A DNA stretch of 64,000 nucleotides from Cladophialophora immunda (taxonomy: Eukaryota > Ascomycota > Eurotiomycetes > Chaetothyriales > Herpotrichiellaceae). Both the position numbers and the translations under genes were made by a program. The DNA is taken from contig NW_015622543.1 in the NCBI RefSeq assembly GCF_000835495.1, positions 4,700,619-4,764,618 of the forward strand, written 5' to 3'. Under the pieces are notes generated by a model, which worked only from the letters and a program-made list of their open reading frames with translations, had not been told where the DNA came from and did not search any database. This document shows positions 45,783 to 58,200 of this stretch, piece after piece (the first letter of the stretch is position 1; the number at the start of each line of letters is the position of its first letter).

Positions 45783-46868
45783 ATGACGGACGCATTCTCC
45801 CAAGCAAGCAGGCGATTGAGTCAGATCAAAGATTCCATCATGGGCAAAGTGGCAACCACCATTCCCTTCGACCCGGAGTCGACCTCGTTCCCGACCCGCA
45901 AGAACCTCCCCAAAATCGTCGGCGCGCCCGACGAGGCGGCCTGGGTCTGGGGAAAGGACGACTACATCGGCCGGCTGAACCTGTTGACGCCCACGCGCGT
46001 CAAGGCCGCCGCCTCCCATGAGATCCGCACGGGAGAAATGGCACGACTGGACTTGCCGCTGGACGTGCCGCTGCAGCCGGCCTTTGGGCGGCAGAAGTTT
46101 GAGCACAAGATCGTGCCCATCGCCGAGGGCATTTCGTACGACGACATCTACCACATGAACACGCAGTCCGGTACGCAGTGGGACGGGTTCCGGCACTTTG
46201 CGCACGTGGCGACTCAGACCTTCTACAACAACACGCACAAGGACGACATCATGGGCCCGACGGCCAACGCCCACAAGTGCAGCATCCACCACTGGTCCGA
46301 GCACGGCTTTTCCGGCCGCGGCGTGCTGCTCGACTACCGCTCGTACGCCGACAGCGTGGGCATCAAGTACGACACGGCGACGTCGCACGCCATCAGCTAC
46401 GACGACCTGGTGGCGTGCGGCAAGCACCAGGGGCTGGACATCCGCCCGCAGTCGCAGGGCGGCGACCTCAAGATCGGCGACATCCTGCTCATCCGCTCCG
46501 GCTGGGTCGAGGACTACTACAAGCGCGCGCCCGAGGACCGCGACCGGCTCGCCCTGCGCCACGGGCCCGACGCCCAGTGGTGCGGCGTCAAGCAGGAGGA
46601 GGCCGTCAAGGACTGGCTGCACGACTCCTACTTTGCCGCCGTGGGCGGCGACGCCCCGGCCTTTGAGCGCTGGCCCACCCCGGAGAACTACTACCTGCAT
46701 GAGTTCATCATCGCCCTGTGGGGCATGCCGCTCGGCGAGATGCTCGACCTCGAGAAGCTGAGCCAGCTGTGCAAGAAGAACAAGCGCTGGACCTTCTTCT
46801 TCAGCAGCGCCCCCTTCAATTGCCACGGCGGCGTGAGCAGCCACGTCAATGCGACTGCGATTTTCTAG
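45783..46868 (+). CDS. Cyclase / kynurenine formamidase-like metal hydrolase
   Basis: Intronless, 361 residues. It resembles the cyclase family (PF04199), Mn/Zn-dependent hydrolases that include bacterial kynurenine formamidase and isatin hydrolase. The recognisable core is the segment around MNTQSGTQWDGFRHFAHVA. The usual metal loop HxGTHxDxxxH appears as GTQWDGFRH: the Asp and final His are kept, while Gln stands where the first loop His is expected. Later family marks are SGRGVLLDYRSYA, GDILLIRSGWVEDYY and the terminal NCHGGVSSHVNATAIF. No signal peptide. The ATG at 45840 (MGKVATTIPF) is an alternative start that removes 19 residues. High G/C at third positions. The substrate is unknown: an amide or lactone of an aromatic amine is possible. 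Confidence 0.85.
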   Translation: MTDAFSQASRRLSQIKDSIMGKVATTIPFDPESTSFPTRKNLPKIVGAPDEAAWVWGKDDYIGRLNLLTPTRVKAAASHEIRTGEMARLDLPLDVPLQPAFGRQKFEHKIVPIAEGISYDDIYHMNTQSGTQWDGFRHFAHVATQTFYNNTHKDDIMGPTANAHKCSIHHWSEHGFSGRGVLLDYRSYADSVGIKYDTATSHAISYDDLVACGKHQGLDIRPQSQGGDLKIGDILLIRSGWVEDYYKRAPEDRDRLALRHGPDAQWCGVKQEEAVKDWLHDSYFAAVGGDAPAFERWPTPENYYLHEFIIALWGMPLGEMLDLEKLSQLCKKNKRWTFFFSSAPFNCHGGVSSHVNATAIF

Positions 46869-47377
46869 TCCGGCACCCCTCCCCAAAAATGGAGAGCAGC
46901 AGGTTTCTGAGAGGAACGATCGCTGATTGAGGCGGGAGAGGAGAGTGAGATCTGTGCTCGAGACTTTGCTTGGGTGGGTTGTTAGGAGGATCTTTGGTGA
47001 TGGAGGATTGATGGAGGGACCGGACGAGGGATGGCTGTTGTGACCACAGGTGGAGGTAGTCGAATTGGGGGGGAACTGTGTGTGTTTGCTCACTGCCAAT
47101 GAGAATATAAGAGCATGTTGCTATATCTACTCAAAACGCTTGCTTGGTACGACGACGCATAGACAACCATGAGGCACGAGGCACGCGACATCAAACAAGC
47201 ACACGCCGCATCCTTGAAAAATCGTGGCTGTTCGAACGCAGCTCCAACGGCACACTCAACACCAATCTAGTTTCCCGGCCAAGTTATATCTCGTCCCACA
47301 GAGCCACCCTCACAGATAATCCATTGGGCGAAATCTGGTCCCGTAGCTGCACCACCTGGGCTATACTAGGTATAGTT
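46869..47377. other. Convergent intergenic region
   Basis: About 500 bp between the 3' ends of the cyclase-like gene and VPS54. No gene seen. Confidence 0.4.
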
Positions 47378-50300
47378 CTATGCCTTGGCATCCTCCTGCT
47401 TCTCTGCTGCTTCGGCTTTCTTCTCTCGGGTTTCTTGCGCGGCTTCCTGCTTCGGTTCTCCCTCGTCTGCCGTGGCAGGGGCTTCAGATGGTGGGATTGG
47501 CGATGAGGGTGGTGGTGGTGCCGCTGCTGCACTGCTAACCACTGGCTTTCCCTGGACGAGTTTCACGATGTGCTCGCCCAGATCTCCCGAGCCGTCGATC
47601 TTGCTGATTCGCAGGTTGAAGAAAGATGCATCAGCTAGTAACCTAAATCAACAGAGTCAGTACACAAGGTTCACGGTCCCCAGTTTCTGCAATCTGAGCA
47701 CTTACCTTTCCTTGGCCTTGAGGGACTTGATAGTGACATCTCTGTACGCATTCGTCCACTGGTCGCGGTAACTTGTAAACACTGGCATCATAATCCCCGC
47801 AACCACAGGTTCCGGTAAATGCTTGGCCAGCACTTTCTGCAGGGTGGCCGTTTCTTTCGTCAACGTCTCCATGTAGGGCGACACATGCACGGCCGTGTTC
47901 TTGGCCGCTTCTTCCCAGTCAATGTTCTTCATCGCCTTGACGTGCATCGAGGCTCGCCCGGACATGATGTCGACAAGCTTCTCGTGTATGCCGTTCTGAT
48001 GTTCCTGGAACAGACGCTTGACCTTGTCGAACTCGGTCATAACTTGTGAAGCCGTCGAGGAAGGGAGATGGCGGCGGAAGAATTCTCTCACATACGGTAT
48101 GAGTGCGACGATGAAGCTCAACCCTTGGGACGACAACGCCAAGTGTTTTGTCGTGATGTTCTTCAGTCCTGCACTCCTCGTGGCACCGGCTCCCAGGATC
48201 AGCTGCGAGCTTCGTGAATTAAACAACTTGAGACTTTCTAGCAACGAAGTCGCTACCTCAGTGCTCATACTCGGGATGCCAGCTGCGAGATGTTGGAAAG
48301 TTTCCATGGATCGTAGCATAGCAATGGCTGACTCTGGAAGTATGTACTTCTGTTCATCGATCACAGCGCTGCGCACTTTTGCGCCTGCAGCAGCCGTCCC
48401 GTTCGTTGCGGCACCGTTACTTGTCTCAGCGCCATTGGTTGAAGGCTGCCAGATCATGGTACTTTCGACCCAGGGAAGAGCGTCGTTGGTACTGCCTTCC
48501 ATGACCCGAGTGAGAATCTCATTTTCACGCTCGCCGAAATCTCTGGCATCCCATCTATCGGCGTCCATCACCTTGATCACCTCATGCTTCTGAGAGTCTG
48601 CAAATCGCGCGACGAAATCCTTGATCTGGGTGTCGAGGACGCTTTTGAGCCCCGTACCACTGCGGCCAGATATCGCTTCACACTCATCGGCGAATAGTCT
48701 ATTGAGCGTGAAGTATTTCAAGAAATCAGACAATGGCAATTCCGAATTCTGCTGTGATCGGACTCTGACTACTTTCGTGATCTGCGCTTGTGCAAGGTCC
48801 ACGCCTTCTCCTAAAAGACTGGACAGATCCAGAACTTGCTGCATTTCTGCCTGCACGGAACTGGTAGCTCGAGCTCGGCCTGTCGGAGGGCTCATCACTC
48901 TATCAATACTTGCAGGGTCAGGAGTTCTCGGAGGCGATTTGATCATGTGGTCTGGCAGGTTGCTTGTGATATCGAGCAAAATTTTGACTTGCACGCTGAG
49001 TCGGCGCAGGCCTTCGCTGATATTTGTATAAATGGTGGCAAGCATCTGATACCAATCCTGCGCGTCCAAGGCTCTCAGATTTCGAGCCAGGATCGACGAC
49101 TTCTCTTGCTGGCTCATGTTTCTTCCACCCATCGTTGAGGCGGAGACTGTAGAAACGTTGTCATCATCGTTGGAACTCGGAAGCTGCTTCCGAATCATGC
49201 TCTTCATCTCCCTCAGGACGATTGCTCTGAAACTAGTAGCCGCCGGGGTGGTATACCTGGCCCTCGATAAGCCTCTCATCTCAGCCTCTAGTTCATCCCG
49301 CAGCTCGGGTCCAATATTCATATAGCCGGGGAACGCAGAAGGTGCTCTCCTTTGGCCCGGCTTGGGCCTTGTGTAGGCGACCCCCCACCTCTGAAGGGTC
49401 ATGCTGGTCTCCGTGTGCTCCACATGCCGTCTGATATCGCTGAGCAGGCTGTTGTGAAATCGGGCCTCGTATCCCCGACCAGCCCGCTGACGCAATTGAT
49501 TCAGGTCATCGAAAGCTCCCTCAAGGGCTTTGATTCTTCGTAGATCACGTATCTGATAACGGGGTTGTTGGTCTGCATTGAGAGATCTGCTCTCCCTGCC
49601 AGCCATTAAGGCCTCCACGTCATCTAATCGATCCAATGCTTCATCAATTTCGCCTTTTTTAACCATGTCTTCGCATGTTTGCACGGATTTGACAATGTCC
49701 TCAAGTTGCATGATCGCCTGCGCCAACTGACGAACGTTGTCACGACGCTGCTTCAGGTTGACGACTTTCAGTCCGTCGATAGCCATCTCCTTGTCAAGTC
49801 TCGCCAGCTCCTTCCGCAGCCTCTGAATTCGATCTACCGAATCAGCAGCCTCATTGTGCAGCTCCCTGAGAGACCCGAGTGCGGAGAAGAATGATTTCGA
49901 CGCCGTCGATATCGAGTTGATTAGGTGGACCTCGACCGTATCCATGTACCACGATAACTTCTCTTGCAGAATCGCATTTGTAGCCAGAGACTTCCTCCCA
50001 GTAGGAGTTCCGCTGGGGTCACGGACGATCTCCGAGTTCTCAGAGACGATATCAAACGTCCTCGGGTTCTCGAGATGGAAATCTTCTTCCGTGTAGACGG
50101 CGGGGATCGTCGACAACGGCGTAACCACCTGACGCCGTTGGCCACTTTGTCTCTTTTTCGGCTGAGGCGCCTCTGACGGAATCGATGTCGTTGAACTTAT
50201 TGAGCTCGCCCGTGAATGCCCGGGTCTCTGCAGTCGCTTGCTAAGAATAACCTCCCACTCTTCATTCTTGGTGTTCCTCTTGTCTCGGTGGAACAATGAT

Positions 50301-50737
50301 GTCTCCCCTTCGCCCTCAATCTTTGCTCTTTGGAACGCTTCATACAGCGAGCCAACCTGCGACAGGTAAGGATGGAACGCCTTGGCTTCGATGTGGGGGA
50401 TGTTCGTGAGCGCGACAGGAGGGATATCGCGCGGTGTGGGAGCCTTGTAGCCAGAGTTGGAAGGAACAGTGGCTGTTCTTAGGCCTGTGTGAATGATCGG
50501 GTGTTGCAGCAGTGTTGAGATGGCATTCTGACTAGTCTCCGTTATTGGGGCATTGTTGAGTGAAGCCGTGTCGAGGGTGCTCGCAATTGAACTTGACGTT
50601 GATCCGCGGCGCAAGCCACCTCTTGGACCTCCGTGTTGTCTTTGCGAAATGCTCGGAAAAGGGTATTCGGTCGTAGGTGAGGTGGCTACCGGTGAGGCAT
50701 AGGTTCCCGAGGATCCTGGCCGAATTGGAGAGGCCAT
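47378..50737 (-). CDS. VPS54: GARP complex subunit Vps54
   Basis: Exon 1 is 50737-47706 and exon 2 is 47642-47378. The 63-bp intron (GTAAGT...TTTAG) rejoins KAKERLLADASFFNLRISKI. 1098 residues. A low-complexity N-terminus of about 85 residues precedes a helical-rod section. That section runs through a coiled-coil region near residues 280-380 (RIQRLRKELARLDKEMAIDG and LEDIVKSVQTCEDMVKKGEIDEALDRL) typical of Vps54/COG/exocyst-type tethers. The conserved C-terminal Vps54 domain follows (YVREFFRRHLP, FQEHQNGIHEKLVDIMSGR, MHVKAMKNIDWE). The protein ends in an Ala/Glu/Lys-rich tail (PATADEGEPKQEAAQETREK). In the GARP complex (Vps51-52-53-54) it tethers endosome-derived vesicles at the trans-Golgi network. 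The gene looks complete, and no neighbour is functionally linked. Confidence 0.9.
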
Positions 50738-52273
50738 CTCATCTTCTCTGGCCCGCGCAGAGTTGGGAGGGTATCAAATATGACATACCGTGTCATAGGG
50801 AAGTCCAATGTTCAGAGGGACTGACTGGAAACATTGTGAATGGTCACGATTGTCCGGTCAATTGCTGATGCCTGAAAGCGAGTTCGGAGGACACGAAGGC
50901 CGCAACAATGGCGAGTGAGATTGGAGATCTCGCCAAGGTGGGTAAAACGTGCTCGCGCCTCACCCCGGATCACTAGGCCAATCCAGGCTCGCCAGTTCTC
51001 GCATACCTCCTCGACCGTTTTCACTGTGCAGCATCTTCTTCCAGTGGATTTGCAAGGAGCACTACATCCGGCACACCGTGCTGTAGTACCCTAGGGCATC
51101 AACGTGCAGCAGATTTCGTTCGACAATGCTCAACTTCGAGTAGCTAACACTGCGGTGAAGACCATCTTTACAGGCTTGCTATGGTGCCAACCTTATCGCT
51201 TGCTACGTCCATCCACGAGCTCCACGCAGCCGGTCTGCTCAGAACTTTTCGAGTGCCATATTGAAAGAAAATTGAGGCAGATGATCCTCGCTCCCGACCG
51301 AGATATTTTGACAAACCTGCGGTGCAGTGACAGTTTGGAGTATACAAGGCTGTCATTTCTGTGACATTGACGGCCCTTGCACCATATTTGATCTTCCAGA
51401 CTGACGTGGTCCATCCCGCACGAAAGCACTTCCAGCACCCTATTGCATAGGGCCCTGCGAAAACGAAAAGCGGAGTGCGTGACGATAAATGTTTGCTGCT
51501 ACTTTCCATCTCTTGCCCCTATCTGGTGTTCTCGCTTCATCCCCATCTCTTGTGGACCCCTTATTCTTTTTTGCCTTTCTTTCCCTCTAGCTTCTGGAGG
51601 AATGCCCCACTCAGAGCGACAACGAGGTGAAGGAATGGCACAGTAAGGCTGTGAGGAGTCGTGTGGTGCTGTCGGTGGTGGTGCCACGGACAGGCGCGTC
51701 CTCGTCCTTGACACAAGCTCAGGAGGCTCCAGGGGTGACATACTCTTGCCCAACAAAGAGCGAACGTGTTGACTCGGGCGATAGGGGTCGTTGGCGTCTG
51801 TCGTCAATCGCGCAGTCCCTCTTCTTTGGTGTCCGGGGCGCCCGATTCAGCTCAGCCACGTGGTTTGCTCAACGACACAAACGGTTCTGGCCAGCGCCAC
51901 TTCAGCTGCCAAGCTGCGCTTTCCGCTTTGGGCCCCAATGCTTCCTGTTCCTATTTCCACCATCAACGACTCTAGTGATTTTCGAGGCCATCCGACTCCG
52001 CTTCCAACTCAATATGTTCGAGACTGCCACTTGGGCGCTTCGCCTCCCCACCAAGGGGGATCGATGTGGGCATACAATGCTATACCACAGCGTCGCCGAA
52101 AGTGATGGCTTCAGAGGAGATGGTTCGGGAGGGGGACAGCGCGTTCAGTCAAAAGCAGCCTTCTCGCCTCCTCCTCACCTCCAACCTCTGTCCTTTGCAT
52201 CATGGCAACCATGTGCTGACTTTGATTTTTGTATACTGACCTTCGTCTCTCGTTTGTTCACGAAATAGCTGCC
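50738..52273. other. Divergent intergenic region upstream of VPS54 and the repeat protein
   Basis: 1.5 kb. A 213-residue open frame at 51627-52268 is Ser/Phe/Arg-rich with no motif and runs into the signal-peptide region of the next gene; I treat it as leader sequence. Confidence 0.4.
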
Positions 52274-55200
52274 ATGGGCCTGCTACGTCTCACAGTAGCT
52301 CTGGCCCTTGCGGCGTCCACTCATTCATTCGGCGTACTGGCTAACCATGACACAACCACCACAGAGACCCTCACTAGATTTATCTTTACTTGCCCTTGCG
52401 ATTCGACCACCTCCGTCAGTATTGGCACCACTTATCCTACCTCCCCTCCGGCCACGTCCGACGGACAGGGCTGGCAAGATTGGCATGGTTCCGTGTCACA
52501 GTCATCGGGAGCTCTGACCTCCAGCTTGCATTCTCACTCGTCTAGTTGGCCAAATCTTTCGACGTCACCAACCACTCTGCTGCATAGGACTACAGCTTCT
52601 GCCTCCGAGTTGATATCGACCGCAACGATTCGGACATCTACCTCCACTAATCTGCCGTCCGGAGCAACGACTCGCAGTTCAGAGTCGACGACATCGACTA
52701 GCTCGATCACGTCCAGCTCCAGCTCCACGCCTATTAATTCTTCATCGGTGCCGACGACCAATGCAGCAAGCTCCTCACCCATTGCTACTCCAAGCACGAC
52801 AAGCACCTCCACACCCTCTCCCTTTTCCATCGCAACAACGACACAAGAAACGACATCTACCCTCACTCCAACCATCGCGAGCACCCCTACATCCTCTACC
52901 TTGGACATCGCAACCACAACGCCAGGGACAACTTCTGCTCTCACTCCAACCACTACAAGCACTGTTTCCCCCACCACTTCATCGTCGGAATGCTCATTTG
53001 AGGTTATCACGACTACTCTAAAGAAGAGGGACATCCTCGAAGTGCGGACAGTGACAGTACCGGCTGCTGATTGCTCCACAGCAAGCTCCACAACATCGGA
53101 CTATGGGTCTACGTCGACAACCACGACCTCCAACCAGGGGAGCATTTCCAGCACTGCGCCTGCTGATGAAGTAGCCACTAGTACGACGACATCTACAGCA
53201 GGAATACCGACCACTACTCCAAACTCGAGTTCCTTGGGCTTTACAACATCCACAACTTCAGCTGCAGCCTCGTCCGTCGCATCAAGTTCAGCCACTCCGG
53301 CTGATCTTGCCACTTCAACAAGCATTACGACTTCAACCACTATAGGAGGTGACAGTCTGCCAAGTACCACAAGCCTGACTACTATCTCTGTGACTGTGAC
53401 CACCTCGGGGACCTCCTCTACCACTTTAACTGCAGATTCCTCGGCACCTACGGTTGGTCAGCCCTTTTCCCTTCAGGTAAACACTGGTGGACCTGGCAAA
53501 CACAAGCGAGACATTCTGGTGGTTGGTTATGTTAACGGAGTACTTGTACTCGTCAGCTCTCCGGCTGACGCTGTGGCTTTCGTTCTGACCTCTGATGGCG
53601 TGCTGATGATTTTCGGCACTACATTGGTCGTTGGCTTTAGCGGTGGCTCGGGCACGTCGGCTCTGACGATCTATTCATCAGTCTCGGCAATGCCAACAAC
53701 AATTGTGTGGTCAGTCTCTGGTGGCGCTCTTGTCTTGCCAGGCGCTGGCTTCTGCGTTGGTGCCGATAATGTCATGTCCGTGAATGTCGGTTCTGCGACC
53801 GACAGTAGCTGTGCTCCTGTTACACCTGTGCCAGATACAGACACAGACTCTTACAACACTGAAGTTGCGAGTACTGTCACACCATCGCCGCAAACCACAA
53901 CTTCGACCACACCGGGGTCGAGCCCGACGACTGTTGACGCTACTTCTACTACCGACTCGTTGCCATTGGCCACTACGACTGTCATCACCAGCCCTACCTC
54001 GAGTCCTACCAGCCCTACCTCGAGTCCTACCAGCCCTACCTCGAGTCCTACCTCATCGGTCTACGTTTCGACTAGTAGTCCGATCTCTTTTGATAGCACA
54101 ACTTTAGGTGGTAGCTCCACGACTACAACAACTGCAACCAAAACCGAGGAGACAAGTGGACCAAATTGCTCCATCCTGCCGTTGGAGGATCAAACAGCAC
54201 CGGATGGCACTCAATACACGCAATTCTTTTACAGCTGCTATGCCGCAATTCCTACAACTCTCGGAAATAGTTACTCCATCGCCACTTCAGGAGATGGAGA
54301 CTATAGCAATGATCCCACTGCCTTTTTGAGTCAATGTGTGGCTACTGCCGAGCAGCTGAGCGCTAGTGTATGGACTTACTACCAGTCGTCTTCGGATTTC
54401 GAATGGCACTGTGGCTTTTGGACCGGACTGGTGGCAGACGATGGTATTTTCGTGGACGACCCGACAGTTTTCACTATGAATGCTATGATGGTGGTTGGAG
54501 CTGATGATAGTTCAAGCAGCACAACTACGTCCTCTAGCTCCACAACGACATCAACGATCTTCTCCAGTCAGACGGCTACAACCTCCACCTTGACCACGAC
54601 TTCTAGCTCCGCATCTGCAACTGCAACATGCACAAGCCTCTGCAGTGCGGCGACAGTGTCTTCGGGTTCTCAAACATGGACACAAGTTGAGGCTGGCTGC
54701 TCGGAGATCAATTCCAACTGGGTTCGAGCTGCAAACACTTTCTTCCCGGCTGGTTTGTCTGATTGCGACGTAATCCAGTTTTGCGCCAACTTCGTTGTAC
54801 AAGAAGGCATGACAGCTTTCAGAGCTTTCTGGGTACCGACTGAGAATCAGTGGCATTGCGACGCTGGTCTGGACAACGACGATACAGATGACTACGAATA
54901 CTCGGCTGCCCAAGGTGCTTTCTATATGTACAACCTTGTTCCTGCATCTTCCACCACGTCTGCATCTTCCACCACGTCTGCGACTTTGAGCTTGTCCACG
55001 TCCTCGAGCTTGTCCACGTCCTCGAGCTTGTCCACGTCCTCGAGCTTGTCCACGTCCTCGAGCTTGTCCACGTCCTCGAGCTNNNNNNNNNNNNNNNNNN
55101 NNNNNNNNNNNNNNNNNNNNNNNNNNNNNNNNNNNNNNNNNNNNNNNNNNNNNNNNNNNNNNNNNNNNNNNNNNNNNNNNNNNNNNNNNNNNNNNNNNNN

Positions 55201-58200
55201 NNTGTCCACGTCCTCGAGCTTGTCCACGTCCTCGAGCTTGTCCACGTCCTCGAGCTTGTCCACGTCCTCGAGCTTGTCCACGTCCTCGAGCTTGTCCGTA
55301 ACGCCCACCTCATTTGCAACATCAACCACGTCCAGTGTGACAAGCACAACATCATCTGCAAATTGTGTAGCAACTTCTGCTTCAGTTGGTGATGTTTTGA
55401 ACACCGCGAATGGAGATTCCTGGATCAACTTCTTCTCCTCTGGATGCGGATTGTCCTTGGACTGGCAAACCTTGAACTTTAACAATCTGTATGTTTACCA
55501 ACGCACTGACTATACATTTGACGAGGCATTGCTTGATTGCGCTTCCGTCGCTGACAGTGATGGCTCACCTGTCTTCGAATTCGAGACTGACACCCGTAAC
55601 AACGATCGGTGGGTGTGCTGGACTCTAAACGACATCACCAATGACCCAGCACAATTCCAGCCATATCCTGGCATTGCCGATGCATACGGTTGGTATTTGC
55701 CTAGCAGGATAGTCTCGGTCATAACAATAACGTCAACGTCAACTGCGACCTCTGCTCTTACAAGCACACTATCAACTCTGACTACAACTTCAGTCTCGGC
55801 TGCTTCAACCACGGAATCCACCTTCGCTCCTCCAACGACACCATCGATTTTGGCTACGACGCCCACCTCTGCTGCTACAACTACGACATTCGCTCTCGCC
55901 CCTCCAAGCACATCATCAACTCTAACAACAACATCGGCCTCCACTACCGCAACTATATCGTCTACTTTGAGTACACTGTCCACATCTACTACTACAACCA
56001 CGGCTGCAGCGACATGTTCACCCACGAGTGTCGTTGACTCGAATGGTGACACATGGCAAGTCCTTTGTGACGTGGTTCGGCTTGGAGGTGGCGAAGGTAC
56101 CGGGACACTTTTCAACCTGGGCACAGGTACTACTATGCCTCAGTGTATTGAGCTCTGCGATGAAGTTGATGCATGTAACATGGTGGAGATTGGACCCGAT
56201 GACAGTGGCACGGTCTACTGTTGGGGTTTTACATCCGTTGTGTCCTGGGTTCCAACCGCATATGACGGGTGGGACACTGCGCTCAAAGTATCCGGCGACT
56301 TTGCTCGTGACCCTGTTAGCGGTAACACGATTGACAGCACCACAACATCTGCGCCAGCATCAATCATCACAACGAGCTCAATTGCAACTGAGAGCACCTC
56401 AACTCCCACTTCAGCATCTGTCACCACTACTAGCTCAATAACAATTGATAGCACCACCACTTCTCCGCCAGTATCAATCACCACGACGAGCACAGCAACA
56501 ATCGATAGCACTTCAGCTTCGACATCAGCAGAAGTCGCCACGACGAGCATAACAACAAGTGACAGCACTTCAGTTTCAACATCAGCACAAGTCACCACGA
56601 CGAGCACTACAAATGGTGACAGCATCACGACTTCTACGTCAGTAATTACCACGACGAGCACCACAACTGACAGTCCGACGTCAGCCGAGACGTTCTATAT
56701 CGCCGCTGAGACAGGGGTGGCAAGTCGTAAGGTCAAGCGAGGTACAGAATATCTTGTGCTGAGCCCACAGACTGGCTTGAGCAGCCTTGTCGACTCCGAA
56801 GCCGAAGCAAGCATCTTCACTATTGCTGATGACGACTCATTAATGGTAGTGGTGAGCGGCACACCCGTCTGGGTGGGTCTTTCATTCAGTACGCCCACCC
56901 AACTCGTGATGGAGACTGAGCCACCAAGCCCTCCCGTTACTGCAGCTATTGACAACAACGGCGTCTTGACAATTTCATCCGTGGTCACTGAGTGCATTCT
57001 GGACGGCGGTCTGGTTATTTCCACCGATGGCTCAATTCCTGACGGATGCATCCAGGTCACGTTGCAAGTGGTTTCTGCGACCATTGTCGTTCCGATCGGC
57101 TCGAGCACAACTACAAGCACGTCGACCTCTTCTTCATCAGCGTCGCCAGTCCCCACAACCTCGGGGGTGACTACGACGACATCCGGCAGTATTTCAAGCA
57201 CAACTACGGGCATATCGACTTCATCAGCATCGCCAGTCATCACAACTTCAGGAGTGACAACGACGACGACATCCGGCAGTACTTCAAGCACAATTACAGA
57301 CACATCGACCTCTTCTTCATCGGCATCGCCAGTCATCACAACTTCGGGAGTGACGACGACGACATTTGGTATTACTTCAAGCACAACCACAACCTCAGCC
57401 ACTTCAACGACTACGACGCCTGCCTGCACGCCATCTACGATCGGAGATGTCACCGCCCTCTATAATACAACCCAGACTTTCCGCAACATTTACACAGGGT
57501 GCGGCGAGTCCTTAGAAGGAGCAACCACAGGCGGCCTGCAATATCTTCCCAAGCAGTTCGCAGTCAATTGGCAAGCGTCAGACAACTACGAGGGCTGGAC
57601 ATTCGACGACGCCTTAAGCCGATGTGCTCAGTTTGCCGTCGACAATGCTGCCACAGCAGTTGAGTTCTATATCGACGTGGACCAGAATTGGCTCTGCGTT
57701 GGTGTCAACAATGTGACTTTCGACGATTCTTCCTTCTATCCTGACTCGAATGTGATCAATGTCTGGGGCTTTGTCTGGGAAAATTCATGCCAGAACACTC
57801 CGCTTGACGATATTATCGCAACTGATGGAACCGTGTTCTCTGAGTTTTACACCGGCTGCAGCACGTCTTTCCAGGGTAATACACCTGGTGGATTACAATA
57901 CCTTAACCGAGTCGTGTCGGTAGATTGGCCAGCGCCAGACTATTCCGGCTGGACGTTTGATGACGCCGTCAAATCATGTGCTGACCAGACCGTTTCACAA
58001 GGCGGTACCATGTTCGAGTTCTACATTGGCTCAGATGATTCGTGGTACTGCATTGCAGTGAACGACTTGCCTGTCAAGGCCGACAGCTTCTATCCTGATG
58101 CGACAATTGGCAAGGTTTGGGGTTTTGCCATTGCAGAGTCAACAGAAGTCTGCGAACCTTCACAACTCGCAGGGTCAATCCAGTTGGCGAACGGGACTAC

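Noticed and set aside
45660..47099. 479-residue minus-strand frame
   Set aside because: Antisense shadow of the GC-rich cyclase-like gene, Val/Leu/Arg-rich from codon bias.
51627..52268. 213-residue open frame upstream of the giant secreted protein
   Set aside because: No motif or family feature, composition like chance translation, and it overlaps the leader of the next gene.
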